The position numbers were made by a program, and so were the translations under genes. From the NCBI GenBank assembly GCA_038213135.1, contig JBBQTQ010000098.1:1-8522 (forward strand): a stretch of DNA of 8,522 nt, in the 5' to 3' direction. The notes under the pieces were generated by a model. That model searched no databases and was not told where the DNA came from. It saw only the letters and a program-made list of their open reading frames with translations. This DNA is from JBBQTQ01 sp038213135 (GTDB lineage: Bacteria; Actinomycetota; Thermoleophilia; Gaiellales; Gaiellaceae). Shown here piece by piece: positions 5,209 through 8,522 of this stretch (within the stretch, counting starts at the first letter, position 1; every line of letters begins with the position of its first letter).

Positions 5209-7010
5209 ACGACGTCCAACGCCGCCAGCGGGCGCCGGAACGGAGTCGCGACGTAGACGCCGGCGGCGCGGTCGCGGGCCGCGGCGAGCAACTCGCGCGC
5301 GTGCTCGGAGCCGACCTTCGCCGCGTCCGGACCTGCGTCTCGCATCGCTGTCTGCAGCTCGTCGGGAACGACGATCCCGGGCACCTCGTTGTGGAGCCGC
5401 AACGCCAGGCGGTAGGTGGAGAGCGGCAGGGTGCCGATCAGCACCGGGATCGGCGAGGACCCGCCGAAGCGCTCGAAGAACTCGTCGAAGTGGCGTAGGT
5501 CGTAGAGGAGCTGGGTCATGGCGAAGTGCGCGCCGGCTTCGATCTTGCGCCGGTAGCGGTCGAGCTCGAGGTCGAGATCCTCGGCGGTCGGGTTGACCGC
5601 GACGCCGATGAAGAACGAGGTCGGCGCGTCGATCGGCTTGCCGTTGTAGTCCTCGCCGGCGTTCAGGCGGCTCATCAGCTCGGTCAGCCCGATCGCGTCG
5701 ACCTCGTAGACCCCGCGTGCGCCGGGGTAGTCGCCGACCTCCGGCGGGTCGCCGGTGACCGCCAGGATGTTGCGGACTCCCTCGGCGTGACCGCCCAGGA
5801 GCAAAGACTCGAGGCCCATGATCGAGTAGTCGCGGGTGGTCAGGTGCGGGATCGTCTCGATGCCGACTGTGCGTTCGATCGCCGCGGCCATGATCATCCC
5901 CGAGAGCTTTGCGGTCGCCGTCGCGTTGTCGTTGATGTCGACGTAGCCGGCGCGGCCGGAGGCCTGGATCGACTGCGTCATTTCGATCAGGCCGGTGTAG
6001 TCGCCGCTCAGCGGCGGGTCGATCTGGATCGAGACGACGAAGTTGCCTTCGCGGAAGTCGCGCGCGAGCTTGGTCTCGGGGCGCGCGGCGGTGACCGCGG
6101 TGACCGCCAGGTCGCGCTCGGCGATCTCGAAGGAGGTGGTGGGCCGCTGGTCGGCGTCGACGGCGGCGCGGATCGCGGCGATCTCGAGCGGTGTCGTCCC
6201 GCAGCAACCGCCGATCAGCTTCGCGCCGAGGCTCCTCGCCTGGGCCGCGAACTCGGCGAAGTACTCGGGGGTCGCGTGCGGATAGATGATCCGGCCGCCG
6301 GCGAGGCTCGCGAGCCCGAGGTTGGGGAGCGCCGCGAGCGGCAGGCCGTGCGAGCCCATCTGCTCGAGCGCCGTCAACGCGGCCTGAAGCCCGCTACCGT
6401 GGTTGGCGCCGATCGCGGCGACGTCGAGCGTGGAGAGGCGTTCGGCGGCGTCGCGGGCGGACACGCCCGCGAGCGTCTGCGCATCCTCGTCGAAGGTCAG
6501 GAGCGCGACGATCGGGAGCGAGGAGACGCCGCGGACGGCAGCGATCGCGACCTCCAGCTCCTCGAGGTCGAAGAACGTCTCCAGCATGAAGAGATCGACA
6601 CCGCGGCCCTCGAGCAGCTCGGCCTGCTCGGCGAAGAGCTCGCCTCGCGCGTCCTCGTGGTCCTCGACGTCGCCGAGCGGCCCGATCGAGCCGCTGATGA
6701 AGACCTCGCGGCCGGACAGCTCGCGGGCGTCGCGGGCCAGCTTCACCGCGCTCTCGTTGATCCGCTTCAGGTCGTCCTCCAGGAAGTGGGCGGCGAGCTT
6801 CTTGCGGTTCGCGCCGAAGGTGTTCGTCTCGATCAGCTCGGCGCCCGCGCGGATGAACCCGTTGTGGATCGAGACGATGCTGTCCGGGTCACGCAAGTTC
6901 GCCTCCTCGGGGCAGCGCAGGCGGCGAACCGCGCTCGTGACGAGCATCCCCATGCCGCCGTCGCAGACGATCGGGCGGTCTTCGGCGAGCCGGGCGAGGA
7001 AGCGGGACAC
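5205..7010 (-). CDS. Bifunctional homocysteine S-methyltransferase / 5,10-methylenetetrahydrofolate reductase-like protein
   Basis: A 601-residue fusion like Bacillus YitJ. Residues 1 to about 290 form the homocysteine S-methyltransferase barrel (CDGGMGMLVTS, ETNTFGANRKKL, GGCCGTTPLEI). About 312-595 form the FAD-dependent methylenetetrahydrofolate reductase barrel (VVSIQIDPPLSGDY, YVDINDNA, AVTGDPPEVGDYPGARGVYE, APTSFFIGVAVNP). Such fusions make methyl-THF and pass the methyl group in methionine synthesis. The zinc site normally has three cysteines. Here Cys269 and Cys270 are present, but the first ligand position, in GANH, is His204, 65 residues before Cys269 as in MetH. The MetF catalytic Glu28 position reads Gln329; the Asp of the TGD motif (Asp421) is kept. 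Whether both reactions persist is open. GTG 7010 is chosen because it is next to a -10-like sequence and gives the normal N-terminus. Confidence 0.9.
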   Translation of the reverse strand: MSRFLARLAEDRPIVCDGGMGMLVTSAVRRLRCPEEANLRDPDSIVSIHNGFIRAGAELIETNTFGANRKKLAAHFLEDDLKRINESAVKLARDARELSGREVFISGSIGPLGDVEDHEDARGELFAEQAELLEGRGVDLFMLETFFDLEELEVAIAAVRGVSSLPIVALLTFDEDAQTLAGVSARDAAERLSTLDVAAIGANHGSGLQAALTALEQMGSHGLPLAALPNLGLASLAGGRIIYPHATPEYFAEFAAQARSLGAKLIGGCCGTTPLEIAAIRAAVDADQRPTTSFEIAERDLAVTAVTAARPETKLARDFREGNFVVSIQIDPPLSGDYTGLIEMTQSIQASGRAGYVDINDNATATAKLSGMIMAAAIERTVGIETIPHLTTRDYSIMGLESLLLGGHAEGVRNILAVTGDPPEVGDYPGARGVYEVDAIGLTELMSRLNAGEDYNGKPIDAPTSFFIGVAVNPTAEDLDLELDRYRRKIEAGAHFAMTQLLYDLRHFDEFFERFGGSSPIPVLIGTLPLSTYRLALRLHNEVPGIVVPDELQTAMRDAGPDAAKVGSEHARELLAAARDRAAGVYVATPFRRPLAALDVV

Positions 7011-7016
7011 GCAGCC

Positions 7017-7045
7017 AGTCTAGGTCGCGATCTGCCCCGATCGGG
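7017..7045 (-). promoter_or_regulatory. Leaderless promoter of the HMT-MTHFR gene with a palindrome over its -35
   Basis: On the minus strand TAGACT (7022-7017) is a 4-of-6 -10 ending 6 bases before GTG 7010, so the mRNA is probably leaderless. The -35 region, 17 bases upstream, shows no good consensus. Instead it falls within the perfect 10-bp palindrome CCCGATCGGG (7036-7045), a plausible regulator site. Confidence 0.4.
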
Positions 7046-7077
7046 TGATGCAACCGGCGGTGGTCTGCGGCCACAGT

Positions 7078-7129
7078 GGGACTAACGGGGCTGCGGCGGC
7101 CTCGCTCTTCTCCGCCCAGGGACTAACGG
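7078..7129 (+). repeat. 11-bp direct repeat upstream of the sigma gene
   Basis: GGGACTAACGG occurs at 7078-7088 and again at 7119-7129, 41 bases apart. The flanks differ (CAGT before the first, GCCCA before the second). No coding frame with recognisable product covers it. It may bind a regulator or form part of a small RNA that ends at the hairpin 7155-7182. Confidence 0.4.
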
Positions 7130-7154
7130 CAACGTCCTCGTGGATCGAAGAGAG

Positions 7155-7188
7155 GAAGCGGCGGGCGAGAGCCCGCCGCTTCTCGTTT
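7155..7188 (+). terminator. Strong GC-rich hairpin with GAGA tetraloop
   Basis: Bases 7155-7166 and 7171-7182 form a perfect 12-bp stem (core GCGGCGGGC) with loop GAGA, a GNRA-type tetraloop, followed by CTCGTTT. The short T run makes it a modest intrinsic terminator on the plus strand. No gene on that strand ends upstream of it: the 145 bases before it are intergenic and the gene beyond is on the other strand. It either ends an unannotated small RNA or insulates the sigma gene promoter. Confidence 0.5.
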
Positions 7189-7205
7189 GAGGAGCGCGGG
7201 AAAAG

Positions 7206-7235
7206 TTCCCAATTTGCTCGAAAGCGTTGTAACAT
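7206..7235 (+). promoter_or_regulatory. Candidate promoter of the sigma factor gene
   Basis: TTCCCA (7206-7211) and TAACAT (7230-7235), each 4 of 6 to the sigma-70 consensus, are 18 bases apart, with TG directly before the -10. The stretch is AT-rich for this genome. It would give a leader of about 100 bases. Confidence 0.4.
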
Positions 7236-7241
7236 CCCCGC

Positions 7242-7340
7242 CTCGAAGAGGTGAGCCGGGGAGGGCAAGCCCAGGGAACCCGGCTTTGCGTGGGGGGAAG
7301 TTCGGTTCGGTCGTCCACCACCAGAGAAAGCCGAGGAAAC
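7242..7340 (+). other. Structured 5' leader of the sigma factor gene
   Basis: AGCCGGG (7254-7260) pairs with CCCGGCT (7279-7285), enclosing a smaller GGG/CCC stem. A G-run (GGGGGG near 7292) and the repeated TTCGG at 7301-7310 follow. The leader ends with GAGG (7333-7336) before GTG 7341. I do not recognise a known riboswitch class. Confidence 0.35.
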
Positions 7341-8441
<1,101 letters not shown>

Positions 8442-8475
8442 AGATCTCCGGCACGGCGCTGGGTCAGCTGAGACC

Positions 8476-8507
8476 GAGGGACAGGCCCGGTTTGAGGCCT
8501 GTCCCTC
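8476..8507 (+). terminator. Hairpin after the sigma factor gene
   Basis: GAGGGACAGGCC (8476-8487) and GGCCTGTCCCTC (8496-8507) form a perfect 12-bp stem with an 8-base loop, 34 bases after the stop codon. There is no T tract, so termination may be weak, Rho-assisted or bidirectional. The symmetrical, AT-poor sequence could also be a dispersed repeat unit. Confidence 0.6.
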
Positions 8508-8522
8508 ACCCCACCTAGTGCA

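Noticed and set aside
4063..6207. A 714-codon open frame on the minus strand across the protease gene and into the HMT-MTHFR gene
   Set aside because: Its translation is low-complexity Arg/Asp-rich sequence without domains, and it overlaps two well-supported genes. It results from high GC at third codon positions.
5526..7085. A 519-codon open frame on the plus strand opposite the HMT-MTHFR gene
   Set aside because: It is the antisense shadow of a clear enzyme gene, with no recognisable motif and a biased Arg/Asp/Val composition.
7242..7340. Known riboswitch (ydaO/c-di-AMP, SAM or cobalamin) upstream of the sigma gene
   Set aside because: Some GC-rich pieces look superficially like ydaO elements, but the conserved core and overall layout are not recognisable.

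Overview
The window is GC-rich throughout, with frequent GTG starts and several genes that look leaderless. The primary-type sigma factor, the MarP-like protease and the fused homocysteine methyltransferase/methylenetetrahydrofolate reductase together suggest an actinobacterium, possibly of the Thermoleophilia (Gaiellales/Solirubrobacterales). That placement is inference from protein style; no marker gene was compared.

Left part (1 to about 3523) is the integrase-proximal end of an integrative element sitting against the 3' end of a tRNA-Asp(GTC) gene. From the tRNA inward it holds a tyrosine integrase and, one base upstream of it, an excisionase-like small HTH protein. A row of small cassettes follows on the opposite strand: an XRE regulator with a nucleotidyltransferase of the AbiEii-toxin type, an HTH protein carrying a C-terminal piece resembling the 'recombinase' domain of serine recombinases, and a DUF1778 (TacA-like) antitoxin. 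The antitoxin's GNAT toxin partner has been cut to 51 codons by an insertion sequence whose transposase tail forms the left edge. No second copy of the tRNA end is visible, so the far end of the element lies outside the window.

Right part (3524 to 8522) looks like ordinary chromosome: tRNA-Asp, a SnoaL/NTF2-like protein, a CvpA-plus-trypsin membrane serine protease (MarP-like), a bifunctional HMT-MTHFR protein, and a sigma-70 factor (rpoD/sigA-like) with a structured 5' leader and a 3' hairpin. This region is tightly packed. The SnoaL and protease genes diverge from start codons that overlap in one CATG, and the protease and HMT-MTHFR genes converge on overlapping stops.

The most interesting points are as follows. 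The HMT-MTHFR protein departs from textbook catalytic residues in both halves: His204 at the position of the first zinc cysteine, and Gln329 at the position of the catalytic Glu of MetF. The XRE-nucleotidyltransferase module has a changed DxD motif. Three element cassettes share a TGTAC-containing -10-like sequence placed for leaderless transcription. The integrase takes its last ~18 codons and stop from the antisense of the tRNA, while the tRNA's likely terminator sits inside the integrase gene. An orphan GC-rich hairpin and an 11-bp direct repeat upstream of the sigma gene may mark a small RNA.
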